Assembly (NCBI RefSeq): GCF_009711085.1
Contig: NZ_WMKA01000015.1
Coordinates: 1 to 64,000 of the forward strand
Length of the DNA stretch: 64,000 nt
Direction of reading: 5' to 3'
Source: Cellulosimicrobium composti
Lineage (GTDB): Bacteria > Actinomycetota > Actinomycetes > Actinomycetales > Cellulomonadaceae
A program made the position numbers and the translations under genes. Position 1 is the stretch's first letter. Each line of letters starts with the position of its first letter. Under the pieces are notes generated by a model. It ran no database searches. It was not told the DNA's origin and worked only from the letters and a program-made list of their open reading frames with translations. Shown here one piece after another: positions 8,236-16,479 of the stretch.

Positions 8236-9300
8236 GTGATCGACTTCAGGTACCACATCGTCTCGTTGATCTCGGTCTTCCTGGCCCTCGCCGTCGGCAT
8301 CATCCTCGGCGCCGGGCCGCTCCAGGGCGCGATCGGCGACCAGCTCACGGGGCAGGTCGAGCAGCTGCGCACCGAGCGCAACGACCTGCGCGACCAGCTC
8401 GACCGGGCCAACGTCACGCTGGGCGACGACGCGCGGTACATCGAGGCCGCCGGGCCGCAGCTCGTCGCGGGCTCCCTGCAGGACCGCCGCGTCGCCGTCG
8501 TCGACCTGGACGGGGCCGACCGCGAGCGGGACGACGCGATCACCGAGCAGCTCGAGACGGCCGGCGCGGCCGTCGTCGGGCACGTCCGCCTCACCGACGC
8601 GTGGACGAGCCAGGACGAGGAGAGCGCCCGCCAGACCGTGGCCGAGGGTCTCGGCGACAAGCTGGGCGAGATGCCGCAGGACGCCACGCCCGAGCAGCGG
8701 CTGTCGCGCGCGCTCGCGCTCGCGCTGACGGGCTCGACGCCCGCGAGCTCCGAGGAGCGCAGCCCGGAGGCGATCGAGCTCGAGGCCCTGCTCGAGCGCT
8801 TCGCGCTCGTCGACGTCGTCACGGAGCAGACCTTCCCGGCGGACGTCGTGCTCCTCCTGGGCGGACCGGCGCCCGAGCAGGCGGCGCCGACCGGGGAGGA
8901 GGGCGAGGAGGCTCCCGCCCCGGACACGTACGTCGTCGACATCGAGGTCCAGGTCGCGGTCGCCGCGCAGGAGGTCGCCGAGGCCGCGCTCGTCGCCGGC
9001 CCGACCGCCGTCTCCGGCGACGTCGTCTCGACGATCCGCGCGAACGAGGACCTCGCGTCGACCCTGTCGACGGTGAGCGGCGTCGAGGGGGAGCCGGGCC
9101 GGATCAACGTCCCGCTCGCGCTCGCGGCCCGCGTCGCGGGCGAGGTCGGCCAGTTCGGCTTCGAGGAGAGCGCGACGGCGGTCCTCCCGCCCGCGGTCGA
9201 GCTCCCGCCCGTCACGCGCACGACGGCGTCCGACACGGGCACGCCGACCTCGGGCGACGCGGACGTCGAGCAGACCGACGCCGACGCGGGGGAGGGCTGA
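8236..9300 (+). CDS. steB: SteB / MctB-like membrane-anchored protein
   Basis: A 354-residue protein beginning with a signal-anchor helix (SLISVFLALAVGIILG, residues about 10-28) and then a coiled-coil (QVEQLRTERNDLRDQLDRAN, residues about 40-60). An Ala/Val-rich extracytoplasmic alpha/beta domain follows. The family is annotated as MctB, a copper-efflux-linked protein in mycobacteria, or SteB, the partner of SteA in corynebacteria; the neighbour steA favours the second here. The tail, about 30 residues rich in Thr, Asp and Gly, looks disordered. The GTG start has only a weak ribosome-binding site. The 118 bases between steA and this gene hold no further ORF. Confidence 0.85.
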   Translation: MIDFRYHIVSLISVFLALAVGIILGAGPLQGAIGDQLTGQVEQLRTERNDLRDQLDRANVTLGDDARYIEAAGPQLVAGSLQDRRVAVVDLDGADRERDDAITEQLETAGAAVVGHVRLTDAWTSQDEESARQTVAEGLGDKLGEMPQDATPEQRLSRALALALTGSTPASSEERSPEAIELEALLERFALVDVVTEQTFPADVVLLLGGPAPEQAAPTGEEGEEAPAPDTYVVDIEVQVAVAAQEVAEAALVAGPTAVSGDVVSTIRANEDLASTLSTVSGVEGEPGRINVPLALAARVAGEVGQFGFEESATAVLPPAVELPPVTRTTASDTGTPTSGDADVEQTDADAGEG

Positions 9301-9301
9301 C

Positions 9302-10141
9302 GTGGCGCGCGTGCTGCGCACGCTCCTGGCCGCCGGGGTCTCCGCCGCGGTGACGACGGCGGCGCGCCGCGCCACGGCGTCGAACCCGCCGGGCGGCGCC
9401 GAGCGGTGGACGCGCACGAACCACCGGGGCGAGCCCATCAGCCTGCTGGAGGGCCCGGCCGTCGCGGCGGGCCTCGTCGCCGCGACCCTCGCGACGGGCG
9501 GTGACGCCCGCACGCGCGGCGCCGTGGCGCTCGCGACGGCGAGCGCGGGCACCTTCGGGCTCGTCGACGACCTCGCGGAGGACACCTCGACGCGCACCAA
9601 GGGCCTGCGCGGCCACCTCGGCGCGCTGGCCGAGGGTCGTGTCACGACGGGCGCGATGAAGGTCCTCGGGATCAGCGGCGTCTCGCTCGTCGCGGCCGCG
9701 ATCGGCACGCGGCGCACGGGCGGCGCGTTCGCCCACCTCGTGGACGTCGGGGTCAACGGTGCGCTCGTGGCCGGCACCGCGAACCTGCTCAACCTTCTCG
9801 ACCTGCGCCCCGGGCGCGCGCTCAAGGCCGCCGGGGCGGCGTCCGCGCCGTTCCTCGCGACGTCCGCGGCTCCCACCACGGGCGCGGTCCTCGGCGCTGC
9901 CGCCGCGGCCGCCCCGGGTGACCTGGGCGAGCGCGACATGCTGGGCGACTGCGGCGCCAACGCGCTCGGCGCCGCGCTCGGCTCGCAGGTCGCGTTCGCC
10001 GCGCCCCGTGCGGTGCGCTGGCTCGCGCTCGCGGGCGTCGTCGGGCTGACCCTCGCGAGCGAGAAGGTGAGCTTCTCGACGGTCATCGACGGCAACGACG
10101 TGCTGCGGCGCGTGGACTCGTGGGGCCGGCGCCCGGCGTGA
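9302..10141 (+). CDS. Divergent MraY/WecA-like polytopic membrane protein
   Basis: A 279-residue, Ala/Val-rich protein with several likely membrane helices. It carries short motifs laid out as in polyprenyl-phosphate sugar-1-phosphate transferases: NHRGEP near residue 40, GLVDDLAED near 90, GTANLLNLLDLRPGR near 158, and DMLGDCGANALGA near 218. These resemble the family's GxxDD, NxxNxxDG and GDxGS segments. I do not see the histidine-rich cytoplasmic loop of true MraY. The gene sits between steB and murJ and overlaps the murJ start by GTGA. A role in lipid-carrier chemistry of the cell wall is an inference from motif order and position. Confidence 0.75.
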   Translation: MARVLRTLLAAGVSAAVTTAARRATASNPPGGAERWTRTNHRGEPISLLEGPAVAAGLVAATLATGGDARTRGAVALATASAGTFGLVDDLAEDTSTRTKGLRGHLGALAEGRVTTGAMKVLGISGVSLVAAAIGTRRTGGAFAHLVDVGVNGALVAGTANLLNLLDLRPGRALKAAGAASAPFLATSAAPTTGAVLGAAAAAAPGDLGERDMLGDCGANALGAALGSQVAFAAPRAVRWLALAGVVGLTLASEKVSFSTVIDGNDVLRRVDSWGRRPA

Positions 10142-11814
10142 GCGGGCGTGCCGGGCGGCTGCGCGCCGCCACGGGCACGCTGGCGGGTGCCGCCGCGATG
10201 ATCACGCTCGTGACGATCGCGAGCCGCCTCGTCGGGTTCGCGCGGTCGCTCGTGCAGTCCGCGGCGGTCGGCACGGAGGGCGTCGGGTCTGCGTTCACCG
10301 CGGCGAACCTCCTGCCCAACGTCCTGTTCGAGGTCGCCGCGGGCGGTGCCCTCGCGGGGTCGGTCGTCCCGCTCCTCGCCGCCCCCATCGCGCGGCGCGC
10401 GGGCACCGAGGTGTCCCGCGTCGCGTCGGCGCTCCTCGGGTGGACGCTCGTCGTGCTCGTCCCGCTGGGCGCCCTCCTCGCGCTCCTCGCCCAGCCGATC
10501 GCGACCGTGCTCATGGCGTCGAAGCACCCGGAGCTCGTGGACGTCACCGCCACGTTCGTGCGCGTGTTCGCGCTCCAGGTCCCGCTCTACGGCCTCGCCG
10601 TCGTCCTCGGCAGCATCCTGCAGGCGCACAAGCGCTTCTTCTGGCAGGCGTTCTCGCCGCTGCTGTCGAGCCTCGCCGTGATCGCGGTGTTCCTCGTGTT
10701 CGCCGGCCTGGCCGACGGGGACCAGAAGGACGTCGCGGCGCTCTCGGGCGAGGCGATCGCGTGGCTCGGCTGGGGGACCACCGCGGGCGTCGCCGTCCTC
10801 GCGCTCCCGCTCGTCCTGCCCGTGCGCCGGCTGGGCGTGCGGCTGCGGCCCACGCTGCGGTTCCCCGGCGGCGAGGCGGTGCGCGCCCGCAACCTCGCGT
10901 TCGCGGGGATCGGCGCGCTCGTCGCGCAGCAGCTCTCGGTCCTCGCGATCATGGGCGCCGCCTACGGGTTCGGGCCCGAGCAGACGTTCCCGACCTACTG
11001 GTACGCGCAGCAGGTGTACCTCCTGCCGTACGCGGTGCTCGCCTTCCCGCTCGCGACGAGCACGTTCCCGCGCCTCGCGGAGCACGTGGCCCACGCGCGC
11101 CACGACGCCTACCGGCGCCTGCTCGCCGCGACGACGCGGACGCTCCTCGTCGTCGCGGGCCTGGGCGTGGCGGCCCTCGTCGCGGCCTCCGCGGCGGTCG
11201 AGGTGGTGTTCGCCGAGATCGCCACCGGCTCGGTGGCGGGCCTGGGGGGCGCGGTCGCGGGCATGGCCGTCGGCATCGTCGGGTTCTCGCTGATCCTCCA
11301 CCTGTCGCGTGCGCTGTACACGATCGACCGGCAGCGCGTCGCCGTCGTCGTGACCGCGGCAGGGTGGCTCGTCGTCGCGGCGACCGCGTACGTCCTGCCC
11401 CTGGTGACCGGCGTCCGCGACCAGGCCGGGGTCCTGCTCCAGCTCGGGCTCGCGACGACCGTCGGCATGTCCGTCGCCGGGGCGGGGCTCCTCGTCGCGA
11501 CGCGGCGGTACGCCGGGCCGGAGGCGACGCACGGCGTGCCGCGCACGCTCGCGGTCGTCGCCGTGGGCGTCGCGCTCGGCGCGCTCGCGGGCTCGGCGCT
11601 CTCGGGCGCACTCCTGCCCGACGACGCGGGCTGGCTGCCGGCGGTCGGCGTCGGGGCGCTGGCCGCGCTCGTGGCGGGCGCCGTCGTCGTCGGCGTGTCG
11701 CTCGTGGGCGACCGTGCCGCGCTGCTCGGCGTCCTGCGCCGCGGCGCCCCGGTCTCCGGCGCGGCACCCGCTCCCACCACGGACGACGCCCCGGACGGGC
11801 CGTCCGACCGGTGA
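10138..11814 (+). CDS. murJ: MurJ-like lipid II flippase
   Basis: A 558-residue MOP-superfamily (MVF) membrane protein with about 14 predicted helices. The N-terminal signature TIASRLVGFARSLVQSA and NLLPNVLFEVAAGGALAGS are typical of MurJ. It should export lipid II across the membrane for peptidoglycan synthesis. The last 30 residues are a Pro/Asp-rich cytoplasmic tail; no kinase or carbohydrate-binding domain like that of mycobacterial MviN is present. The GTG overlaps the stop of the MraY-like gene. The 99 bases to pyrG contain a promoter for that gene. Confidence 0.9.
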   Translation: MSGRAGRLRAATGTLAGAAAMITLVTIASRLVGFARSLVQSAAVGTEGVGSAFTAANLLPNVLFEVAAGGALAGSVVPLLAAPIARRAGTEVSRVASALLGWTLVVLVPLGALLALLAQPIATVLMASKHPELVDVTATFVRVFALQVPLYGLAVVLGSILQAHKRFFWQAFSPLLSSLAVIAVFLVFAGLADGDQKDVAALSGEAIAWLGWGTTAGVAVLALPLVLPVRRLGVRLRPTLRFPGGEAVRARNLAFAGIGALVAQQLSVLAIMGAAYGFGPEQTFPTYWYAQQVYLLPYAVLAFPLATSTFPRLAEHVAHARHDAYRRLLAATTRTLLVVAGLGVAALVAASAAVEVVFAEIATGSVAGLGGAVAGMAVGIVGFSLILHLSRALYTIDRQRVAVVVTAAGWLVVAATAYVLPLVTGVRDQAGVLLQLGLATTVGMSVAGAGLLVATRRYAGPEATHGVPRTLAVVAVGVALGALAGSALSGALLPDDAGWLPAVGVGALAALVAGAVVVGVSLVGDRAALLGVLRRGAPVSGAAPAPTTDDAPDGPSDR

Positions 11815-11899
11815 CGCGCGCCCTCGGGCGCCGGCTCGTCGCGGGCCCGGTGTGAGCGGACCGACCCCGCGGCCCGCGTGCCGTCGGCGGGCTCGCTGT

Positions 11900-11905
11900 T
11901 AGGAT
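11900..11905 (+). promoter_or_regulatory. Putative -10 element of pyrG
   Basis: TAGGAT lies 8 bases before the pyrG GTG, which would give a leaderless or near-leaderless transcript. The same bases also form a weak Shine-Dalgarno-like AGGATGGAG, so the sequence alone does not decide which is used. Confidence 0.45.
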
Positions 11906-11913
11906 GGAGTTCC

Positions 11914-13599
11914 GTGGCAGATCACCTGAACCGGCCCTCCTCCCGACTCAACGCCTCGGGCGCTCGCTCCGAGCACCGCACCGCGCACGTCTTCGTCACC
12001 GGCGGCGTCGCCTCCTCGCTCGGCAAGGGCCTCACGGCATCCAGCCTCGGTCGTCTGCTCCGCTCGCGCGGCCTGCGCGTCACCATGCAGAAGCTCGACC
12101 CGTACCTCAACGTGGACCCGGGCACGATGAACCCGTTCCAGCACGGCGAGGTCTTCGTCACCGAGGACGGCGCCGAGACGGACCTCGACATCGGCCACTA
12201 CGAGCGCTTCCTCGACGTCGACCTCGAGGCCTCCGCGAACGTCACGACCGGCCAGGTCTACTCCCAGGTCATCGCGCGCGAGCGGCGCGGCGAGTACCTC
12301 GGCGACACGGTCCAGGTCATCCCGCACATCACCGACGAGATCAAGGCGCGCATGCGCGCGCAGGCCGGTGAGGACGTCGACGTCATCATCACCGAGATCG
12401 GCGGCACCGTCGGCGACATCGAGTCCCAGCCGTTCCTCGAGGCGGCCCGCCAGGTGCGCCACGAGCTCGGCCGCGACGACGTGTTCTTCCTGCACGTCTC
12501 GCTCGTGCCGTACATCGGCCCGTCGGGCGAGCTCAAGACGAAGCCCACGCAGCACTCGGTCGCCGCGCTGCGCTCCATCGGCATCCAGCCCGACGCGATC
12601 GTGCTGCGCGCGGACCGCGTCGTGCCCGACCCGGTGAAGCGCAAGATCGCGCTCATGTGCGACGTGGACAACGAGGCCGTCGTCAACGCGGTCGACGCGC
12701 CGAGCATCTACGACATCCCGCGCGTGCTGCACTCCGAGGGCCTCGACGCCTACGTCGTGCGCCGCCTCGGCCTGCCGTTCCACGACGTCGACTGGGACGG
12801 GTGGAGCCAGCTCCTCGAGCGGGTGCACCAGCCCGCCCACCGGGTCGAGGTCGCGCTCGTCGGCAAGTACATCGACCTGCCCGACGCCTACCTCTCGGTC
12901 ACGGAGGCGCTGCGTGCCGGCGGGTTCGCGAACGACGCGAAGGTCACGATCCGCTGGGTCGCGTCCGACGAGTGCCAGACGCCCGAGGGCGCGGACGACG
13001 CGCTGAGCGGCGTGGACGCGGTTCTCGTGCCGGGCGGGTTCGGCGTGCGCGGCATCGAGGGCAAGCTCGGCGCGCTGCGCTGGGCGCGCGAGAGCAAGGT
13101 GCCGACCCTCGGCATCTGCCTCGGCCTGCAGTCGATGGTCATCGAGTACGCGCGCAACGTGCTCGGCATCGAGGACGCGTCGTCGACCGAGTTCCACCCG
13201 TCGACGTCGCACCCCGTGATCGCGACGATGGAGGAGCAGCTCGCGATCGTGGGCGGCGAGGGCGACCTCGGCGGTACGATGCGCCTCGGCTCCTACGAGG
13301 CGGCGCTGACCCCCGGCTCGGTCGTCGCGAAGACGTACGGGTCGGAGCGCGTCTCCGAGCGGCACCGCCACCGCTACGAGGTGAACAACGCCTACCGCGC
13401 GCAGCTCGAGGAGGCGGGCCTCGTGATCAGCGGGACCTCGCCCGACTCGTCGCTCGTCGAGTTCGTCGAGCTGCCCGCGGACGTCCACCCGTACTACGTG
13501 AGCACCCAGGCGCACCCGGAGTTCAAGTCGCGCCCGACGCGCTCGCACCCGCTCTTCACCGGCCTCATCGGCGCCGCGCTCGAGAACCAGGCCGACTGA
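11914..13599 (+). CDS. pyrG: CTP synthase
   Basis: A 561-residue enzyme making CTP from UTP and glutamine. The N-terminal synthetase domain (residues about 20-290) starts [20 protein letters not shown] and includes [21 protein letters not shown]. The C-terminal class I glutamine amidotransferase domain has the oxyanion strand PGGFGVRG, the nucleophile elbow GICLGLQ with the catalytic Cys, and the HPEFKSRP histidine motif. Length is normal. It directly abuts the NUDIX gene, as in M. tuberculosis Rv1699-Rv1700. Confidence 0.97.
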   Translation: MADHLNRPSSRLNASGARSEHRTAHVFVTGGVASSLGKGLTASSLGRLLRSRGLRVTMQKLDPYLNVDPGTMNPFQHGEVFVTEDGAETDLDIGHYERFLDVDLEASANVTTGQVYSQVIARERRGEYLGDTVQVIPHITDEIKARMRAQAGEDVDVIITEIGGTVGDIESQPFLEAARQVRHELGRDDVFFLHVSLVPYIGPSGELKTKPTQHSVAALRSIGIQPDAIVLRADRVVPDPVKRKIALMCDVDNEAVVNAVDAPSIYDIPRVLHSEGLDAYVVRRLGLPFHDVDWDGWSQLLERVHQPAHRVEVALVGKYIDLPDAYLSVTEALRAGGFANDAKVTIRWVASDECQTPEGADDALSGVDAVLVPGGFGVRGIEGKLGALRWARESKVPTLGICLGLQSMVIEYARNVLGIEDASSTEFHPSTSHPVIATMEEQLAIVGGEGDLGGTMRLGSYEAALTPGSVVAKTYGSERVSERHRHRYEVNNAYRAQLEEAGLVISGTSPDSSLVEFVELPADVHPYYVSTQAHPEFKSRPTRSHPLFTGLIGAALENQAD

Positions 13600-14271
13600 G
13601 TGGCCGCCGAGCCGGGCGCGGGCGAGCCGCGCCCCGCGCCGGAGGGCGCGCCCGTCGTCGACGTTCTCGCGCCGCGCCCGGTCGTCGAGACGGCGGTCGT
13701 GCACGCCGGTCGGGTGTTCGACCTGCGCTCGGACGTCGTCGACCTCGGCGACGGCGGGACCGTCACGCGCGAGTACCTCGACCACCCCGGGGCGGTCGCG
13801 ATCGTCGCGCTCGACGACGACGAGCGCGTGCTCCTGCTGCGCCAGTACCGGCACCCGGTCCGGCGCGAGCTGTGGGAGGTGCCCGCCGGCCTGCTCGACG
13901 TCGTGGGCGAGGACGGCCAGGTCGCGGCGGCCCGCGAGCTCGCCGAGGAGGCGGACCTGCGGGCGGCGCGCTGGGACGTGCTCGTGGACTACTTCACGAC
14001 GCCGGGCGGCTCGAACGAGGCGCTGCGCGTGTTCCTCGCGCGCGACCTCTCGCCGGTCCCGGAGGCGGGCCGGTTCGAGCGGGAGGCGGAGGAGCTCGAC
14101 ATGGAGCTGCGCTGGGTGCCGCTCGACGAGGCGGTGGGCAAGGTCCTGCGGGGGGAGCTGCACAACCCCTCGGCCGTCGTCGGGATCCTCGCGGCCGCGG
14201 CGTCGCGCGCGGACGGCTGGGCGTCGCTGCGCCCCGCCGACGCGCCGTGGCCGGTGCGCCGCGGCGGCTGA
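13600..14271 (+). CDS. NUDIX hydrolase, ADP-ribose pyrophosphatase type
   Basis: A 223-residue protein whose GTG follows the pyrG stop without a gap. The NUDIX box is seen at about residues 94-120 as PAGLLDVVGE followed by ARELAEEADL. The preceding RQYRHPVRRELWEVP stretch is typical of ADP-ribose pyrophosphatases. It should cleave ADP-ribose to AMP and ribose 5-phosphate. The N-terminal 25 residues are a Pro/Ala-rich extension. Position matches Rv1700. The xerD gene that follows in M. tuberculosis is absent here. Confidence 0.9.
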   Translation: MAAEPGAGEPRPAPEGAPVVDVLAPRPVVETAVVHAGRVFDLRSDVVDLGDGGTVTREYLDHPGAVAIVALDDDERVLLLRQYRHPVRRELWEVPAGLLDVVGEDGQVAAARELAEEADLRAARWDVLVDYFTTPGGSNEALRVFLARDLSPVPEAGRFEREAEELDMELRWVPLDEAVGKVLRGELHNPSAVVGILAAAASRADGWASLRPADAPWPVRRGG

Positions 14272-14317
14272 CGCCCGGGCGGGGCGGGTCCGGTGATCGG
14301 TCCGCCGCGCCCTCGGG

Positions 14318-14323
14318 TAGCGT
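14318..14323 (+). promoter_or_regulatory. Putative -10 element, leaderless start at 14331
   Basis: TAGCGT followed by 7 bases and then GTG, with no ribosome-binding site between. This is the leaderless arrangement common in Actinobacteria and was used to choose the start of the next gene. Confidence 0.5.
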
Positions 14324-14330
14324 CCCGGAC

Positions 14331-15203
14331 GTGGACGTGGACGTGACCCTGCCCGAGCTCCGCCTCGTCCCGGCGGGCCGGATCGACGCCGTCGACGCGC
14401 GCACCCGGACGAGGCGCAGCATCTCCCTGGAGTCGTTCCACGTCGCCCGCACGCCGGTGACCGCCGGGCAGTACGCGGCCGTGCTCGCCGCCGACCCGGC
14501 GCGGCCGCGCCCCCGGGTCGCGCCGCCGACCGGCGGGCGGGCGGGTCGCTCCGGGGCCGGCCAGGACCGGACGCCCCGGGAGCCGGACGACGTCCCCGTG
14601 CACGGCGTGACGTGGTTCGAGGCGGTGCGGTGGTGCAACGCGGCGTCCCGGGTCGCGGGCCTCGACCCCGCGTACCGCGTCGAGGACCGGACCGTGCGGT
14701 GGGACGTCCGCTCGGCCGGCTACCGCCTCGCGACCGAGGCCGAGTGGGAGCACGCGTGCCGCGCGGGGACGCGCGGCGCGCACCACGGCCCGCTCGGCGC
14801 GGTGGCGTGGACCGCGGAGGACGACCTGGACGGGCCGCGACCCGTCGCGGAGCGCCTGCCCAACGCGTTCGGCCTCCACGACATGCTCGGCAACGTCTGG
14901 GAGTGGTGCTGGGACTACGCCGACACGGCCCGCTACGGCGAGTACCGCAGCCTGCGCGGCGGGGGCTGGGCGGACCGGGCGTGGAGCGTGCGCGCGGGGG
15001 TGCGTCGGGCGAGCGCGCCGGACGCGCGGATCGAGGACGTCGGGTTCCGTGTCGCGCGGGGCGCCGTGGGGGAGGCCGGGGTCCCGGCGGCGCAGGGGTG
15101 GTCGGACGCCGCGGACCGGGACCGAGCCCGGGTGGCCGGCCTCCTGCCCCTCGGGTGGACGCCGCTGGCGTTCGACGAGCCCGGGACGCCCTCGGACCGG
15201 TGA
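14331..15203 (+). CDS. SUMF1/formylglycine-generating-enzyme-fold protein lacking the catalytic cysteines
   Basis: A 290-residue protein of the FGE-sulfatase (SUMF1) fold. Family motifs are clear: SFHVARTPVTAGQYAAV near residue 38, VPVHGVTWFEAVRWCNAAS near 88, GYRLATEAEWEHACRAG near 128, FGLHDMLGNVWEWCWDY near 180, and SLRGGGWADRAWSVRAGVRRA near 205, with GFRVAR closing the domain. The active-site cysteines that true formylglycine-generating enzymes carry in the segment after GGSW are absent here (ADRAWSVRAGVRR). So it is probably not a sulfatase activator; it may be an EgtB-like or binding-only member. GTG 14337 and 14343 are alternative starts. Confidence 0.8.
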   Translation: MDVDVTLPELRLVPAGRIDAVDARTRTRRSISLESFHVARTPVTAGQYAAVLAADPARPRPRVAPPTGGRAGRSGAGQDRTPREPDDVPVHGVTWFEAVRWCNAASRVAGLDPAYRVEDRTVRWDVRSAGYRLATEAEWEHACRAGTRGAHHGPLGAVAWTAEDDLDGPRPVAERLPNAFGLHDMLGNVWEWCWDYADTARYGEYRSLRGGGWADRAWSVRAGVRRASAPDARIEDVGFRVARGAVGEAGVPAAQGWSDAADRDRARVAGLLPLGWTPLAFDEPGTPSDR

Positions 15204-15300
15204 CCTCGCCGGCACCCGAGCCGGACGCTGCCGCGCCGCCTCCGCACCGCCCGGGTCGTTCGGGGTGGAAAACCCTTGCGGCGGGCGAGTGCCGGAGTGC

Positions 15301-15306
15301 TAGCGT
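15301..15306 (+). promoter_or_regulatory. Putative promoter of patatin leader
   Basis: TAGCGT as a -10 box. A TTGCGG about 20 bases upstream could be the -35 box. The start of transcription would be near 15313, giving a leader of about 135 bases that holds a small ORF and a long hairpin. Confidence 0.45.
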
Positions 15307-15344
15307 CGACGGCGATCGTGATCCGAGCGGAGGAGGTGAGTCCC

Positions 15345-15404
15345 GTGCACGCTGTGTCCGTACCGGGCGCTCCCTCGCTGCCCACGATCGCGCGACGACC
15401 GTAG
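15345..15404 (+). CDS. Putative 19-residue leader peptide upstream of patatin gene
   Basis: A GTG-started reading frame (VHAVSVPGAPSLPTIARRP) preceded by GGAGGAGGTGAG, the best Shine-Dalgarno in this part of the window, with about 5 bases spacing. Its amber stop at 15402-15404 lies inside a large stem-loop (15385-15434). The peptide is Pro-rich and ends in ARRP. It is in the right position to couple translation of the leader to folding around the patatin ribosome-binding site. No family is recognised. Confidence 0.5.
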   Translation: MHAVSVPGAPSLPTIARRP

Positions 15405-15434
15405 TCGTCATCGGGAGCGCTCGCCGCGCGATCG
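15385..15434 (+). promoter_or_regulatory. Stem-loop in patatin leader
   Basis: A perfect 10-bp inverted repeat, CGATCGCGCG at 15385-15394 and its complement at 15425-15434. An inner 5-bp hairpin (ACGAC / GTCGT, 15395-15408) lies in the loop. The outer stem ends 2 bases before GAGAGG, the likely ribosome-binding site of the patatin gene. It has no U-tract, so a translational rather than a termination role is more likely. Confidence 0.55.
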
Positions 15435-15449
15435 CGAGAGGCGACTCCG

Positions 15450-16439
15450 ATGACCACCAGCACCCCACCTCCTTCTCCCGCAGGACCTTTCGCGGCGTCT
15501 CGGCCGCTCCCCGGCCCGACGGACCCCGCTCCCGCACCCGCCCCGACGGACCCCGCGCCCGCCCCGACGACGGGCGGACGCTCCCTCGTGCTCGGGGGAG
15601 GGGGGTCCACCGGCAACGCGTGGCTGATCGGCGTCGTCGCCGGCCTGGCCGACGCGGAGGTCGACGTGACCGCCGACCTCACGGTCGGGACCTCGGCCGG
15701 GTCGACGGCGGCGGCGCAGCTCGCGGGGGTGACGGCCGCGGAGCTGTACGCCGCGGCACTGGTCCCACCGCCCGTGCGGACGGCCGGCCCGGGACGGGCC
15801 GACGACCGCACGCGCCAGGCGGCCGAGCAGATGGCGCGGACGGCCGCGCTCGTCGTGGGTGCCCGGGACGCGGCCGACATGCGGCGCCGGATCGGGGCGG
15901 CGGCGCTCGCGCTGCCGGCGTCGTCGGACGAGTCCGCGCGCGCCCGGTGGCGGGCGACCGTCGCCGCGCGCCTGCCGAGCCCGTCCTGGCCGCAGCGGCC
16001 CGTCCTGCTCACCGCGGTCGACGCGCGCTCGGGAGAGCCGGTCGTCCTCGACCGGCACAGCGGGGTCGACCTCGTCGACGCCGTCGCGGCGAGCTGCGCG
16101 AGCGCCTTCGCCTACCGGATCGGGGACGAGAGGTACGTCGACGGCGGCTACCGGCGCGGCGAGAACGCCGACCTCGCCGCAGGCAGTCGGCGGGTGCTGG
16201 TGCTGGCGCCGTTCGGGGGCGGGACGCGCGCACCGCGGGCCTGGGGGCTGCACCTGGCGGCGCAGGTCGACGAGCTCCGTGCCCGCGGGAGCGCGGTGGA
16301 GGTGGTCGTGCCGGGTGCCGCTGCGGACCACCTGTTCGGACCGCAGGCCATGGACCTGACGCTGCGTCCGGAGGCCGCCCGCGCGCGACACGCCCGGGGC
16401 ACGGCGCTCGCGGAGCGCGTCGCCGCGTTCTGGAACTGA
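15450..16439 (+). CDS. Patatin-like phospholipase / acyl hydrolase
   Basis: A 329-residue protein. After a 42-residue Pro/Ala-rich N-terminal segment come the patatin oxyanion loop GGGGSTG (49-55), the nucleophile elbow GTSAG with Ser82, and the DGG motif with the catalytic Asp near 231. The core therefore has a complete Ser-Asp dyad. The substrate is probably a phospholipid or other acyl ester. No secretion signal is clear, so it is likely cytoplasmic or membrane-associated. It stands alone between a leaderless SUMF1-type gene and the convergent ctaA, and has its own promoter and structured leader. Confidence 0.88.
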   Translation: MTTSTPPPSPAGPFAASRPLPGPTDPAPAPAPTDPAPAPTTGGRSLVLGGGGSTGNAWLIGVVAGLADAEVDVTADLTVGTSAGSTAAAQLAGVTAAELYAAALVPPPVRTAGPGRADDRTRQAAEQMARTAALVVGARDAADMRRRIGAAALALPASSDESARARWRATVAARLPSPSWPQRPVLLTAVDARSGEPVVLDRHSGVDLVDAVAASCASAFAYRIGDERYVDGGYRRGENADLAAGSRRVLVLAPFGGGTRAPRAWGLHLAAQVDELRARGSAVEVVVPGAAADHLFGPQAMDLTLRPEAARARHARGTALAERVAAFWN

Positions 16440-16445
16440 CGTCGC

Positions 16446-16478
16446 GCGGGGCCCGGGCCGCGCAGGTCCGGGCCCCGC
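16446..16478. terminator. Bidirectional terminator between patatin gene and ctaA
   Basis: A perfect 11-bp inverted repeat, GCGGGGCCCGG and its complement, with an 11-base loop, placed between the convergent stop codons at 16439 and 16480. Confidence 0.7.
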
Positions 16479-16479
16479 C

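Noticed and set aside
4581-9242. A 1553-codon open frame on the minus strand.
   Set aside because: It lies opposite nadK, recN, steA and steB, has low-complexity Arg/Ala/Asp-rich translation and no motifs. Long antisense frames are expected at this GC content.
11811-11855. A 14-codon GTG frame overlapping the murJ stop.
   Set aside because: It has no ribosome-binding site, no family and is too short; the overlap is probably chance.
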